From positions 1 through 55,953 of the forward strand of contig JAUWOY010000016.1 in the NCBI GenBank assembly GCA_030611885.1: 55,953 nt of DNA. The letters run 5' to 3'. Position 1 is the first letter of the stretch; every line of letters starts with the position of its first letter. The notes beneath the pieces are model-generated. The model worked only from the letters and a program-made list of their open reading frames with translations, was not told the DNA's origin and ran no database searches. This document shows, one piece after another, positions 1-9,818 of this stretch. The DNA comes from Chloroflexota bacterium (GTDB lineage Bacteria > Chloroflexota > Anaerolineae > VGOG01). The position numbers were made by a program, and so were the translations under genes.

Positions 1-9
1 ATGATGAAA

Positions 10-62
10 CGAATAAACTGTGGCCTCCGAATCATTCGTTTATTCGTTGGCTATTCGTTGAC
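10..62. repeat. Degenerate ATTCGTT-type iterated spacer repeat
   Basis: The spacer ahead of the first gene repeats variants of ATTCGTT (ATTCGTTT, ATTCGTTGG, ATTCGTTG), preceded by the opposite-strand form GAATAAAC. It resembles the iterated CGTAAATTC-type repeats at 35.5, 36.0 and 52.6 kb. The window edge cuts any upstream part, so extent and class are uncertain. Confidence 0.4.
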
Positions 63-85
63 AGAAAATCCCAAGGAGCATCACC

Positions 86-514
86 ATGACCACCCTCAAG
101 AGCACCTTGCCGTACCCGGTATGGCTTGAGCAGGCGACCAAGTTTCTGTCGGTCGGCATCCTCAACACAGCTCTGGACATCTGCCTCTACGTTGTGCTCA
201 CCCGCTGGATTGGCGCCTTTGCCGCCTGGAGAGTTGTGGCCAAAGGCATCTCCTATGAAGTTGGCGTGCTCAACAGCTTCCACTGGAACAAATCGTGGAC
301 GTTCCAATCGGAGGCCAGCACATTGCCCCCCCTGGGCCCGTTTGTCCTCGCCAATCTGGCAGCACTTGCCATCAATGCCGGCGTCATGCCCGTTTGTCTG
401 CACGCCTTCGGCCTGCACGAGATTGTTTCGCTCGCCCTGGCAACGGGCAACACGTTCCTGTGGAATTTCATCATCAGCAAGGTCTTCATTATTCAAGAGA
501 TAATCAACGCATAG
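86..514 (+). CDS. GtrA-like family membrane protein
   Basis: A 142-residue protein with four predicted hydrophobic segments (about residues 17-38, 47-65, 84-107 and 115-136). It carries the GtrA hallmarks: an N-terminal FLSVGILNTALD stretch and an asparagine/aromatic NSFHWNKSWTF motif after the second segment. GtrA-family proteins are small inner-membrane proteins linked to moving lipid-linked sugars for cell-envelope glycosylation. The start follows an AAGGAG ribosome site at 73-78. No glycosyltransferase is adjacent, so the substrate is unknown. A terminator follows, suggesting a separate transcript from the two-component genes downstream. Confidence 0.85.
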   Translation: MTTLKSTLPYPVWLEQATKFLSVGILNTALDICLYVVLTRWIGAFAAWRVVAKGISYEVGVLNSFHWNKSWTFQSEASTLPPLGPFVLANLAALAINAGVMPVCLHAFGLHEIVSLALATGNTFLWNFIISKVFIIQEIINA

Positions 515-524
515 CCAGCAATGC

Positions 525-558
525 AAAGGGGAGCGTGGACTTGGGCGCGCTCCCTTTT
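525..558 (+). terminator. Intrinsic terminator after the GtrA gene
   Basis: AAAGGGGAGCG (525-535) pairs with CGCTCCCTTTT (548-558) to give an 11-bp stem with one G-U pair and a 12-base loop, ending in a short T run. It sits 10 bases after the stop codon. Its 3' end overlaps the next -35 box. Confidence 0.7.
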
Positions 559-585
559 GACGTGATTTGCTTTCGAGGGTATAAT
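557..585 (+). promoter_or_regulatory. Promoter for the response regulator/kinase pair
   Basis: TTGACG (557-562) and TATAAT (580-585) are separated by exactly 17 bases, close to the sigma-70-type consensus. The predicted start near 592 gives a leader of about 90 bases that contains the hairpin repeat at 593-657. Confidence 0.7.
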
Positions 586-592
586 TTGTAGG

Positions 593-657
593 AGAAACCA
601 GGTTTTTCTTTGCCTGAATAAGCAGTTCATCGCTTTTGGCGCAAAAACCTGGTTTCT
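593..657. repeat. Inverted repeat, AGAAACC-type element
   Basis: AGAAACCAGGTTTTT (593-607) is perfectly inverted at 643-657 (AAAAACCTGGTTTCT) around a 35-base loop. The arms resemble the inner arms of the element at 10.7 kb. It lies in the transcribed leader of the response regulator gene. Confidence 0.75.
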
Positions 658-683
658 TAACCTCGCTGTGAAAAGAGGGTTCT

Positions 684-1367
684 ATGCCTCGGACAATCCT
701 GGTGGTGGATGACAAGAAAAGCCTGCGGGACCTGGTCAAGGCGTATTTGACGCAGGAGGGGTTTCGGGTCGTGACGGCCGATAGCGGGCGTGCCGCTCTC
801 TATGTAGCTCGCCATGAAAAACCAGACCTCATCCTCCTCGACATCATGATGCCCGAAATGGACGGCTACGAGTTCATCCGCATCTACACCAAAGAAAAAG
901 ACACCCCCATCATTCTGCTCACCGCCAAGCTGGAGGAATCGGACAGAGTGCTGGGGTTAGAGTTGGGGGCCGATGACTACGTAACCAAGCCCTTCAGCAT
1001 GCGCGAACTCGTGGCCCGCATTCGGGCTGTCTTGCGGCGCATCGAAAAAAGCCCGCCTTCAGCAGAGGTGTTGCGCGTGGCCGACATCGCTCTCGACAAG
1101 AGTGCCCGCCAGGTAAAAGTGGGTGACCGGTTTGTCAAATTAACTCTCTCTGAGTTTGATCTCTTAGCGGTGCTCATGTCTGCTCCCGGCCACGTCTTCT
1201 CACGCCACGCGCTGCTCAAACACTTACAAGGGGTTGCTGTTGACAGTCTGGAACGCTCCATTGATGTGCATATCAGCAACCTGCGCACCAAGATCGAGCC
1301 AGACCCAGGCAATCCGCGCTACATTGAGACGGTGTTTGGAGTTGGCTATCGTTTTTGCGCCGACTAG
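684..1367 (+). CDS. OmpR-family response regulator
   Basis: A 227-residue two-domain regulator. The receiver domain (about 1-118) has the acidic pair D9/D10, the phosphoacceptor D53 in LLDIMMPEMDG, and the conserved lysine in YVTKPF. A winged-helix DNA-binding domain (about 130-225) ends with the YIETVFGVGYRF signature of the OmpR/PhoB class. It should be phosphorylated by the kinase encoded nine bases downstream and bind promoter DNA as a dimer. The target genes and stimulus cannot be read from the sequence. Confidence 0.95.
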   Translation: MPRTILVVDDKKSLRDLVKAYLTQEGFRVVTADSGRAALYVARHEKPDLILLDIMMPEMDGYEFIRIYTKEKDTPIILLTAKLEESDRVLGLELGADDYVTKPFSMRELVARIRAVLRRIEKSPPSAEVLRVADIALDKSARQVKVGDRFVKLTLSEFDLLAVLMSAPGHVFSRHALLKHLQGVAVDSLERSIDVHISNLRTKIEPDPGNPRYIETVFGVGYRFCAD

Positions 1368-1391
1368 GCCGTATCTGTGGAGGTATCAGGG

Positions 1392-2747
1392 ATGCGCTCG
1401 CTGACCCTCAAGTTAACGCTTGCCTTTCTCTTGGTTAGCCTGACGGTCGTTGCCTTGGTCGCCGTCTTTGCAGGCCGATCCACGGCGACCGAGTTCGACC
1501 GCTATGTATGGGAGCAAGCGCAAAACAAGTTTAGGGCTGACGTGTCAGCATACTATCAAATAAACGGATCGTGGAGGGGAGTGGCGGAACATCTTCGCCG
1601 ACAGAGACTTGCGCTGCAGTCGGATCCATCTGATCGCACACCCCTGCCTCCTCCGTTTCTACTGGTGGATCAGCGGGGACACGTCGTGGCGCCTGTTGAA
1701 CCGTATCGCATAGGTGATCGTGTTTCGGCTGCCGAGCTCAGGCAAGGGATTCCAGTTAAAATCGAGGGCCAAATGGTTGGCACTGTGATCCCCAAAGGCA
1801 AGCCCCCAGCTCGTGACCCTGGAGAAGAGCAATACCTGGCGCGCACCAATCAAGCTTTGCTCATCGCGGCTCTAGGGGCGGCGGGGATGGCGCTCGTCCT
1901 GGGTATCTTTCTGGCCCGCACATTCACCCACCCCCTGCGCGAACTGACCACCGCCACCCGGGCGATGGCCAAAGGCGACCTGGAGCAGCAAGTACCTGTC
2001 CGCTCCGAGGATGAATTGGGGGAACTGGCCGCCTCGTTCAATCAAATGAGCGCGGACCTGGCGCGGGCCAACGAGTTGCGTCGCCAGATGACGGCCGATA
2101 TCGCCCACGACCTGCGAACCCCGCTGAGCGTGATCAAGGGATACGCCGAGGCCCTGCGTGATGGTGTTTTGCAGCCCACGCCCGAGACGTTCCAGACCAT
2201 ACACCAGGAAGCCGAGCAGCTAAGCCGCCTGGTCGAGGATCTGCGCACCCTGTCGCTGGCCGATGCCGGGGAGCTGACGCTAACCCGCCAACTCGTGCAT
2301 CCGCGAGAGTTGCTGGAACGAACGGCGGCCGCCCATCTGCCCCGCGCCCAGCAGTTGGAGATTGCCCTACAAGTCACCGCCGAGGCGAACGTGCCGGCCG
2401 TGAACGTAGATCCAGAACGCATGGCGCAGGTGTTGGGGAACCTGGTCAGCAACGCCCTCCGCCACACCCCCGCCGGCGGGCAGATTTCCCTGGCCGCTAC
2501 CCAGCAAGCAAACAACGTACTGCTGACCGTGCAAGATAACGGGGTCGGTATTGCACCAGACAAACTGCGGCGGATTTTCACGCGTTTTTATCGGGGGGAT
2601 GAGGCCCGGCAGGCACACGAGGGGGAATCAGGGCTGGGATTGGCCATCGCCAAATCGCTGGTCGAATTGCATGGCGGCGCGATCTCTGTGGAAAGCACGC
2701 TTGGAGAAGGGACGACGTTCACGATTGCCTTACCGGTTGGTTCGTAA
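1392..2747 (+). CDS. Membrane sensor histidine kinase (HAMP-HisKA-HATPase)
   Basis: A 451-residue kinase, cognate partner of the preceding regulator. One transmembrane helix (about 6-27) and a second (about 155-177) flank an extracytoplasmic sensor region. A HAMP domain follows (about 178-230), then the H-box IAHDLRTPLS with H239, then the ATPase domain with the N box (LGNLVSNALRHTP), G1 (DNGVGI) and G2 (GLGLAIAK). The ATG at 1392 is preferred to a GTG at 1377 because GGAGG (1379-1383) lies eight bases before the ATG. The sensed signal is unknown. Confidence 0.95.
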   Translation: MRSLTLKLTLAFLLVSLTVVALVAVFAGRSTATEFDRYVWEQAQNKFRADVSAYYQINGSWRGVAEHLRRQRLALQSDPSDRTPLPPPFLLVDQRGHVVAPVEPYRIGDRVSAAELRQGIPVKIEGQMVGTVIPKGKPPARDPGEEQYLARTNQALLIAALGAAGMALVLGIFLARTFTHPLRELTTATRAMAKGDLEQQVPVRSEDELGELAASFNQMSADLARANELRRQMTADIAHDLRTPLSVIKGYAEALRDGVLQPTPETFQTIHQEAEQLSRLVEDLRTLSLADAGELTLTRQLVHPRELLERTAAAHLPRAQQLEIALQVTAEANVPAVNVDPERMAQVLGNLVSNALRHTPAGGQISLAATQQANNVLLTVQDNGVGIAPDKLRRIFTRFYRGDEARQAHEGESGLGLAIAKSLVELHGGAISVESTLGEGTTFTIALPVGS

Positions 2748-2799
2748 GGCCGAAATAGCCAATAGCCAGGTGCACATCATCGAGAAGGAGGTTTTCTAC

Positions 2800-3987
2800 G
2801 TGAAGGTATTGCTTTTGGGTGTGGGAATGCAAGGGAAAGCCGCGCTGCATGATCTCGTACACAGCAGGGAGATGACAGAGGTCGTCGCTGCGGACTGGGA
2901 TTTCGAGGGTCTCCAGACTTACGTGCAGAGCAAAGGGTACGATAACGTGCGGTGCGAACGGGTTGATGCTGCCAGTGCGGAAAGTTTAGGTCGCTTGATG
3001 GCGCAGGGGCCGGAAGTGGCCATTGATCTGATGCCGGTAGTTTTTCACAATACTGTTGCTACCGCTGCCGTGGAGCACCGAGTCCATTTGGTTAATGCGT
3101 CTTACACCACCCCAGCGATGGAAGAACTGTCGGGGGAAGCCCAGGCCAGAGGCGTGACGATTCTTCCTGAGTTTGGCCTGGACCCTGGGATTGACCTGGT
3201 GCTGTTGGGTGAGGCCGTGCGCTCGCTCGATCAGGTGGAGGAGATCATCACCTACGGCGCTGGTTTTCCCGAGTTGGAGGCAGCGAATAATGCCTTAAAG
3301 TACAAAGTGACCTGGACGTTCGATGGCGTGTTGAGGTCTTACCATCGAGCCGGGCGCGTAATCCGGGATGGGAAGGTTGTTGAGATAAAAGACACCGAGA
3401 TGTTCAACCCCAAACACATCCACGAGGTTGAACTTGAGGGGCTGGGAAGGCTGGAGGCTTTTCCGAACGGTGACGCTCTAAAGTACGCCGCTCCGCTGGG
3501 TATTGAAACGTCTGGGCTGCGAAACATGGGCCGCTATACTTTGCGGTGGCCTGGCCACTGTGCGTGGTGGAAAACACTGGTAGACTTGCATTTCCTCGAC
3601 GACGAACCAGTGATGGTAGATGGCATGGCGGTGGATCGGAAGCGGTTTCTGGCGGCCCTGCTTGAGCCGCAACTCCAGTATGGCGCCGATGAGCGGGACG
3701 TGGTGATCGTGCGGGTTGAGGTGACGGGTAGAAAGAAAGATGGGCAAAAGAAATGCCTCATCTATCAGGTGATTGACAGGCGCGACCTGCAAACAGGCTT
3801 CAGCGCCATGAGTCGTACCGTGGGCTATACCGCCAGCATCGGCGCCCAACTGATTGGAAGCGGCAAGCTCACAAAGCGGGGCTTGCTTTCGCCCATCAAT
3901 GACGTCCCCTACGAGCTCCTGGCGCAGGAACTCGTGAAGCGAGATGTTCAAATCACATCGCAGATCACTGCTTGTGACCAGCCATAG
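2800..3987 (+). CDS. Saccharopine dehydrogenase-like NAD(P) oxidoreductase
   Basis: A 395-residue protein with an N-terminal Rossmann fold (LLLGVGMQGKAALHDL). It shows the overall layout of the saccharopine dehydrogenase / lysine 6-dehydrogenase family, including a FGLDPGIDLVL motif near residue 130 and a long C-terminal catalytic domain. Family members oxidise or reduce amino-acid-derived imines such as saccharopine, lysine or carboxynorspermidine. No lysine-pathway gene is adjacent, so the substrate is open. The GTG start at 2800 is chosen because AAGGAGG lies at 2785-2791; an open frame extends further upstream but overlaps the kinase gene. Confidence 0.8.
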   Translation: MKVLLLGVGMQGKAALHDLVHSREMTEVVAADWDFEGLQTYVQSKGYDNVRCERVDAASAESLGRLMAQGPEVAIDLMPVVFHNTVATAAVEHRVHLVNASYTTPAMEELSGEAQARGVTILPEFGLDPGIDLVLLGEAVRSLDQVEEIITYGAGFPELEAANNALKYKVTWTFDGVLRSYHRAGRVIRDGKVVEIKDTEMFNPKHIHEVELEGLGRLEAFPNGDALKYAAPLGIETSGLRNMGRYTLRWPGHCAWWKTLVDLHFLDDEPVMVDGMAVDRKRFLAALLEPQLQYGADERDVVIVRVEVTGRKKDGQKKCLIYQVIDRRDLQTGFSAMSRTVGYTASIGAQLIGSGKLTKRGLLSPINDVPYELLAQELVKRDVQITSQITACDQP

Positions 3988-4113
3988 ACTGCGTACCGAA
4001 GTCCCGAACTTGGCAGAGCATTGGCGAGGAATGCCTGAAGCAAGATTGAGCCGAAGGAATGACAAATTCGCAAAGCACCAGGATAAATGCGATGGCCCCA
4101 ATAGGAGATCCAC

Positions 4114-4641
4114 ATGACGCGCACACCGATCCCGTTTGACGAATTACTTGTGAAGACCCACCATCTCTGGGACAAGCAGTGGCTGCTTCTGACAAGCGGC
4201 GATTTTGCAGAGGGCCGATTCAACACCATGACCGTCGGCTGGGGCAGCCTGGGGACGATGTGGGGAAGGCCCTTCGCGCAAGTCGTGGTGCGCCCGATCC
4301 GCTACACCTACCAATTCATGGAGCGGTATGATACGTTCACGCTCTGCGCCTTCCCGGAAGACTGCCACGATGCGCTGCAACTTATGGGCGCGAAATCCGG
4401 CCGCGATGGGGACAAGATCGCCGAGGCGGGCCTCACGCCCATCGCCTCCACGCGGATAGCCGCGCCCGGCTTCGCCGAGGCTGAGCTCATCATCGAATGT
4501 CGCAAGATCTACTGGGACGACCTGGACCCTGCCCGCTTCCTCGATTCCAGTATCGAGAGACACTACCCGCAGAAGGCTTATCACAGAATCTACTTCGGCC
4601 AGATCGTGGCGATTTGGGGAGAAAGGTCATTCGGGGCGTAA
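4114..4641 (+). CDS. Flavin reductase-like, FMN-binding protein
   Basis: A 175-residue protein resembling the flavin reductase-like family (split-barrel FMN binding). It has an NTMTVGWGSLGTMWGRPF segment near residues 38-55, matching the usual MTVGWG-type FMN loop, and a barrel-closing PIRYTYQF segment. Members reduce flavins or serve as FMN-binding electron carriers. A TAGGAG ribosome site precedes the ATG. It stands alone between the dehydrogenase and a structured intergenic region, so a partner monooxygenase is not evident here. Confidence 0.75.
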   Translation: MTRTPIPFDELLVKTHHLWDKQWLLLTSGDFAEGRFNTMTVGWGSLGTMWGRPFAQVVVRPIRYTYQFMERYDTFTLCAFPEDCHDALQLMGAKSGRDGDKIAEAGLTPIASTRIAAPGFAEAELIIECRKIYWDDLDPARFLDSSIERHYPQKAYHRIYFGQIVAIWGERSFGA

Positions 4642-4657
4642 AAAGTAGCAGGCGTTC

Positions 4658-4752
4658 ACCCTCCCGCAGGCTGCGACGATATTTTGGCGCAGAAACAGAC
4701 CTTCGGTTGGCCTTGACCCGTATTGGGACGATTCTCAAGCCTGCGGGAGGGT
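4658..4752 (+). other. Structured intergenic element with 15-bp closing stem
   Basis: ACCCTCCCGCAGGCT (4658-4672) is perfectly complementary to AGCCTGCGGGAGGGT (4738-4752), closing a 65-base interior. Inside are smaller possible stems: TGCG/CGCA (4672-4675 with 4688-4691) and CCC/GGG near 4717-4727. A strong terminator follows six bases later. This could be the body of a small RNA, a 3' regulatory element of the flavin reductase transcript, or a non-coding repeat. I do not recognise a known RNA family. Confidence 0.5.
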
Positions 4753-4758
4753 AGCTGA

Positions 4759-4795
4759 GCCACCTGCATAACCGATACAGGTGGCTTCTTTTTTG
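4759..4795 (+). terminator. Intrinsic terminator
   Basis: GCCACCTG (4759-4766) pairs with CAGGTGGC (4778-4785), followed by TTCTTTTTTG. It ends the upstream transcript immediately before the next promoter. Confidence 0.85.
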
Positions 4796-4821
4796 CTAAG
4801 CGAGCTGAAACCTGGTATAAT
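4793..4821 (+). promoter_or_regulatory. Promoter for yqeC, very short leader
   Basis: TTGCTA (4793-4798), a 17-base spacer, then TATAAT (4816-4821). The yqeC ATG is at 4830, so initiation at the usual 6-8 bases past the -10 box would give an almost leaderless message. No ribosome-binding site fits upstream of the ATG. Confidence 0.6.
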
Positions 4822-4829
4822 CAGGTGAA

Positions 4830-5636
4830 ATGTTGCTGCATCAAGCTCTAAACGTCAAAGTCAACGATGTCATCTCTTTCGTCGGGGCCGGGGGGAAAAC
4901 GACGGCGGCCCTGCGCCTGATGGAAGAGTTGGCTGGAATCGAACAGCGAGTGGTGTTCACTACCACGACCAAGATCCTGGAGCCGATCCCCAGGGAGAAC
5001 GAGTACTTGCTTCTTGCCAACGAGGAAGAAGCATTGGCCCAGGTGCCAGAGCTTCTGACCCGCTATCTCAAGGTCTTTCTGGCCCAGCGCCGCCTGGGAG
5101 AGGTGGATCCGACCGTCCTGGGGGAGAGCGACAGGGATTACCCCATGCGCCCCAACAAGCTGGAAGGAGTGCCCCCTTCCCTGGTGGACCGCCTGGCTCA
5201 GCAGCTCAGTGGGGCGGTCATCCTGGTGGAGGCCGATGGCGCTGGCCACCGCGCCCTCAAGGCCCCCGCCGCCCACGAGCCGGTGGTGCCTCCCTCGACC
5301 ACCATCCTCGTGCCCCTGGCCGACCTCACTGTTCTGGGGAAACCCCTAGCCGAACAGCACGTCCACCGTCCTGAGCTGGTAGCGGGCCTGACCGGGACCG
5401 CCGTCGGCCAGCCCGTGACCGTCGAGATGGTAGCCACGGTGCTGAGCCATCCTCATGGCGGCCTGAAGGGTCTCCCTGAGCACGCAAGAGCGATCCCCAT
5501 CCTGAACCAAATAGCGGAAGACCGCCCCTTGGACGAGGCACGCGAGATTGCCCATCTCATCTTGCGAAACGAGCGTGTCGAGAGGGTGGTTATCGCCTCC
5601 TTGCGAGCCCCCGAGCCAGTGCTGGAGGTAATAACC

Positions 5637-5639
<3 letters not shown>
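4830..5639 (+). CDS. yqeC: YqeC-like selenium-dependent hydroxylase accessory protein
   Basis: A 269-residue protein starting with a nucleotide-binding P-loop (FVGAGGKTTA, about residues 18-27) and the FTTTTKI motif, both typical of the YqeC family. It also carries the VEADGAGHRALKAP motif near residue 133. In other genomes YqeC genes accompany selenium-dependent molybdenum hydroxylases and molybdopterin cytidylyltransferases. The next gene encodes a MocA-like cytidylyltransferase domain, which fits. The biochemical role of YqeC is not firmly established. No hydroxylase subunits lie in the window. Confidence 0.85.
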
Positions 5640-7075
<1,436 letters not shown>

Positions 7076-7113
7076 ATTTAGTGTGGATTTGGGGTCTTAG
7101 TCGGAGGAGGGGG

Positions 7114-7336
7114 ATGGTGTTGCAGAAAGTTTTAGAGCGGGTGACGCAGGTGGGTGTCCACAGCCAGGTGGAGCCGGGCACGGGAGTTAGGAATCAGCGA
7201 GGAGTTGCTTACGCAAATAGTGGAGGATTTGTCGCGGATGGGCTATCTTAAGTCAGTGGCCGAGGGCTGCGATGGCTGCTGCAACACCTGTCCCTTGGCG
7301 AAGGCCTGCGCTGTGGGCGGGCCGACAAGGGTGTAG
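7114..7336 (+). pseudogene. FeoC-like winged-helix protein, frameshifted
   Basis: An ATG at 7114 with an adjacent GGAGGAGGGGG site begins a frame reading VLQKVLERVTQVGVHSQVE, which then runs out of register. The adjacent frame continues as ARELGISEELLTQIVEDL and a cysteine-rich tail with CxxCCxxCxxxxxC spacing, ending at 7336. Removing one G around 7181-7185 would join them into a protein of about 73 residues. The winged helix with a C-terminal cysteine cluster resembles FeoC-like regulators of ferrous iron transport, but no feoA or feoB is present. It may be a genuine frameshift mutation or a sequence error. Confidence 0.6.
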
Positions 7337-7468
7337 GCATTAACAGAGAAGGGGGCAAGCTATGCTAATCGCATGTAAGGAACAGAGAACATAGGCTTCA
7401 GGCCAGGAACCAAGGGCCTTCACCATCAATAGGGCAAGGCAGCTACCGCTAATGAGCAAACTCAGCGA

Positions 7469-8314
7469 TTACTTACAGAAGAGGGCTTTCTCTCCAAATA
7501 TTTCCCTCGCGATATTTGCCGCTTGGCTAGGCGGAGCACCGAATACAGCAACTTTCGCCCCTCTTATCTCCGAGGGTTGCCAAACATTAGCAGCAATCAC
7601 TCCTTGTCCTCGCCCTGCATCGGCGTATACTTTTGCCTGATTGTTCAATGCCAAGATATAGACAGCAAAGCCAGCATTACCAACGCCGTTGACACAGCCA
7701 TCAATGGTCTTGACCTCGGACAAGTTGACAGGGAGCTGGACAAAGCGGATTGGGCTAGCGAGTGGCCCCTGGAACTCGAGTACCTCAAACGTGAGAAAGT
7801 GGCTAAAATGTTTGACACGAAGGGCTATCGTAAGTTGAGATGTGGTGCCGAACGTAGCTATTAATTGATCGTTTTCCAGCCACATCGCGGTCGGATACAG
7901 GCTTTGATTCTCATAAACCGCTGCCATAAAGGGAAACAGTAATCCGACAGAATCGAGATACTGTATATGATTTACACCTGTGGTTATATCCACAATACCT
8001 TGTATTCGACCATTGGAGGTTAACTCTAAGCGCAATGCATCGGTCTCAAATACGATCTCTTTCCTGGCTTCAGCCACAGGAGTAGTAATGGCCGTAGACC
8101 CTGTAGCGGTGGGTAGGATAGGCGTGGCAACAAGTGGCTCCAATGTTGCTGTGGGAGAGATTAAAGTGACAGAAACTGAGGTTATCGTAACTGTTGGCAC
8201 GGCCATCGGTTGGGTCGGGGGTGTGGAAGAAATGATTGGCGATCCGGTACATGCTGCCAGTGTTATTATTGCTAAGATAAAGGTCATCAGCGAGATGTAT
8301 CTATGCCTCCTCAT
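7469..8314 (-). CDS. Predicted lipoprotein of unknown function
   Basis: A 281-residue exported protein with a signal peptide and lipobox (ITLAAC, Cys22). A threonine/proline-rich linker (about 25-78) of the kind that tethers a domain to the membrane follows. The rest is a beta-rich domain of about 200 residues that I do not recognise. Its start overlaps the stop of the upstream gene by four bases (ATGA), so it is probably translated coupled to the second lipoprotein. It is the last gene of the minus-strand exported-protein run. Confidence 0.75.
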   Translation of the reverse strand: MRRHRYISLMTFILAIITLAACTGSPIISSTPPTQPMAVPTVTITSVSVTLISPTATLEPLVATPILPTATGSTAITTPVAEARKEIVFETDALRLELTSNGRIQGIVDITTGVNHIQYLDSVGLLFPFMAAVYENQSLYPTAMWLENDQLIATFGTTSQLTIALRVKHFSHFLTFEVLEFQGPLASPIRFVQLPVNLSEVKTIDGCVNGVGNAGFAVYILALNNQAKVYADAGRGQGVIAANVWQPSEIRGAKVAVFGAPPSQAANIAREIFGEKALFCK

Positions 8315-9075
8315 TCATCACTCCTATCGCAGGTTTTAGTACTATCCTTTATTTCCGGCACAGAAAGGTGCATCTCTTTCCGAAAACCGTCGAGCTCAAG
8401 CTCGAGTCGACCGCCTGGATCGGGCTGGCCACCGATTTTGCCTGGTGGACGAGTGATAACTATGCGCCGGACATAGTAATCTCTTGTGTCAATCCAGACA
8501 TCTACGTGATCGCATTCTGTTGGATCGTAGATGTTGAACATTGGGAAGGCGGTAAGACCTAATTCACGGAGAATAGAGCCCCCGCTCACCTCGCCAGCCA
8601 AGTGGTACAGATCACCTTCCTCAGCTATGTAACGTAGTTTAGCAGCACGCATCAGGGCAAAATAGCTCCAGGGACCAAATACACTGGCCCTGAAGAGTTG
8701 GTAGGAATCCAAAGGTTGGCATCGCCACTGGCCGGAAACAACTTTATCGTCAGGCATACGGTCCAAGCTATAGACATGGCCGCGCTCGAAATACTGTGGG
8801 CTGGTATAGGGCGATTGCTCTGCCATATCAATATACGCACTAGCAGCGGCGAGAGTGTGAGGCAAATTAGTCGTAGGGCCTAGTGTATCTGCCTGCCCTG
8901 CGCTATCAAGAAGGAAAATAGCCATGTGGCCGCTAATCCGGAAGTTAGCGGCCACATCAACCATGGCCCGGTTGCTCCGAGCTATTATCTCCTCTGGCCG
9001 AGCGGCTGTGTATCTAACACACGCAGACAACCAGAGGCATAGTAAAGCAAGGGCTAGCCAGCCTAGGCGTTTCAT
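8311..9075 (-). CDS. Predicted lipoprotein, possibly LppX/LolA-like
   Basis: A 254-residue protein with a short signal peptide and lipobox (LWLSAC). The mature part begins with a helix followed by alternating beta strands, suggestive of the LolA/LppX-type half-barrel lipid-binding fold, but that is only an impression. The ATG at 9075 overlaps the previous stop as ATGA, so I prefer it to an in-frame ATG five codons upstream. Cysteines at about 113 and 185 could form a disulfide, relevant to the DsbA-like gene in the same run. Confidence 0.7.
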   Translation of the reverse strand: MKRLGWLALALLCLWLSACVRYTAARPEEIIARSNRAMVDVAANFRISGHMAIFLLDSAGQADTLGPTTNLPHTLAAASAYIDMAEQSPYTSPQYFERGHVYSLDRMPDDKVVSGQWRCQPLDSYQLFRASVFGPWSYFALMRAAKLRYIAEEGDLYHLAGEVSGGSILRELGLTAFPMFNIYDPTECDHVDVWIDTRDYYVRRIVITRPPGKIGGQPDPGGRLELELDGFRKEMHLSVPEIKDSTKTCDRSDE

Positions 9076-9677
9076 TGCAGCTTCAGCCAATTGAAATCGC
9101 CGATGTTGTGATTAAGGATATCTACCCAGTTCCATGCCTGGTAACCATCGACGTCCCTATTTGGCATGTAGCCCCACAGGCCACCAGGGGGTGAGATCAC
9201 AGAGAAGGTTCCCTGGCACCTGGGATACTGGAAAGTGGCTACGGCAACGATATCGCTCGTCACATAGGGGTTGATCCCGCAGGCATTTGGGTTATTGCAT
9301 TCCGGATGTTGGTCGTCACAGAGATAGTAAGTGGTACGCGTGCAAGTATGGCCATTTTGATGATGCCCCAGGTCGCCAAGTTCATTGCAAAGTGAAGGGC
9401 TCCAGCATCCATTAGGGCCTGGGATACATAGAGGGGTCACACCACCTTTGCCACGAGAGTCAAAGCGCGTGTCACGCGGCAAAGTATCGGCATTCGTACC
9501 ATCAGGATTAAGTTGAGGATAGGGGCGGCTGCGATCCATCTTTGCAGTAGGATCGAGAACTGGATGGGGATATGGAGGACCCTTCGGGCTATCAGCAATG
9601 GCAACATTACTGATCACCAGAACAGAGAAGGCCAGCACGCTCACTATCAGCAACCTGCGCAAGAGATTGGTAACCAT
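9072..9677 (-). CDS. Secreted cysteine-rich protein of unknown function
   Basis: A 201-residue protein with a Sec-type signal peptide (about residues 1-28, cleavage near VAIADS). The mature region has about nine cysteines, mostly in a central segment (CIPGPNGCW, CNELG, CTRTTYYLCDD, CNNPNACG). The ATG at 9677 is chosen because GGAG lies nine bases upstream; a longer frame starts at 9746 without support. The cysteine density suggests multiple disulfides in the exported protein, and a DsbA-like gene lies just upstream on the same strand. No family recognised. Confidence 0.7.
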   Translation of the reverse strand: MVTNLLRRLLIVSVLAFSVLVISNVAIADSPKGPPYPHPVLDPTAKMDRSRPYPQLNPDGTNADTLPRDTRFDSRGKGGVTPLCIPGPNGCWSPSLCNELGDLGHHQNGHTCTRTTYYLCDDQHPECNNPNACGINPYVTSDIVAVATFQYPRCQGTFSVISPPGGLWGYMPNRDVDGYQAWNWVDILNHNIGDFNWLKLQ

Positions 9678-9818
9678 CGGTAGTTGCTCCTTTCTGTGTG
9701 TAAATGAATGAGATGCAGTAGCGCCATCAGGACACGCCAACTGCACTCAACGAAGACAAATATTATTCTCAGCGAACCACCCCCTTTCGCTTTCAACTGC
9801 AGCTTCAAAGGTCTTTTT

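Noticed and set aside
1..85. Coding start at position 1
   Set aside because: The ATG at position 1 gives only a short frame of repeat-like sequence with no ribosome site in view.
2551..2799. Upstream extension of the saccharopine dehydrogenase-like gene
   Set aside because: It lies in another frame of the kinase gene; a strong AAGGAGG sits before the GTG at 2800.
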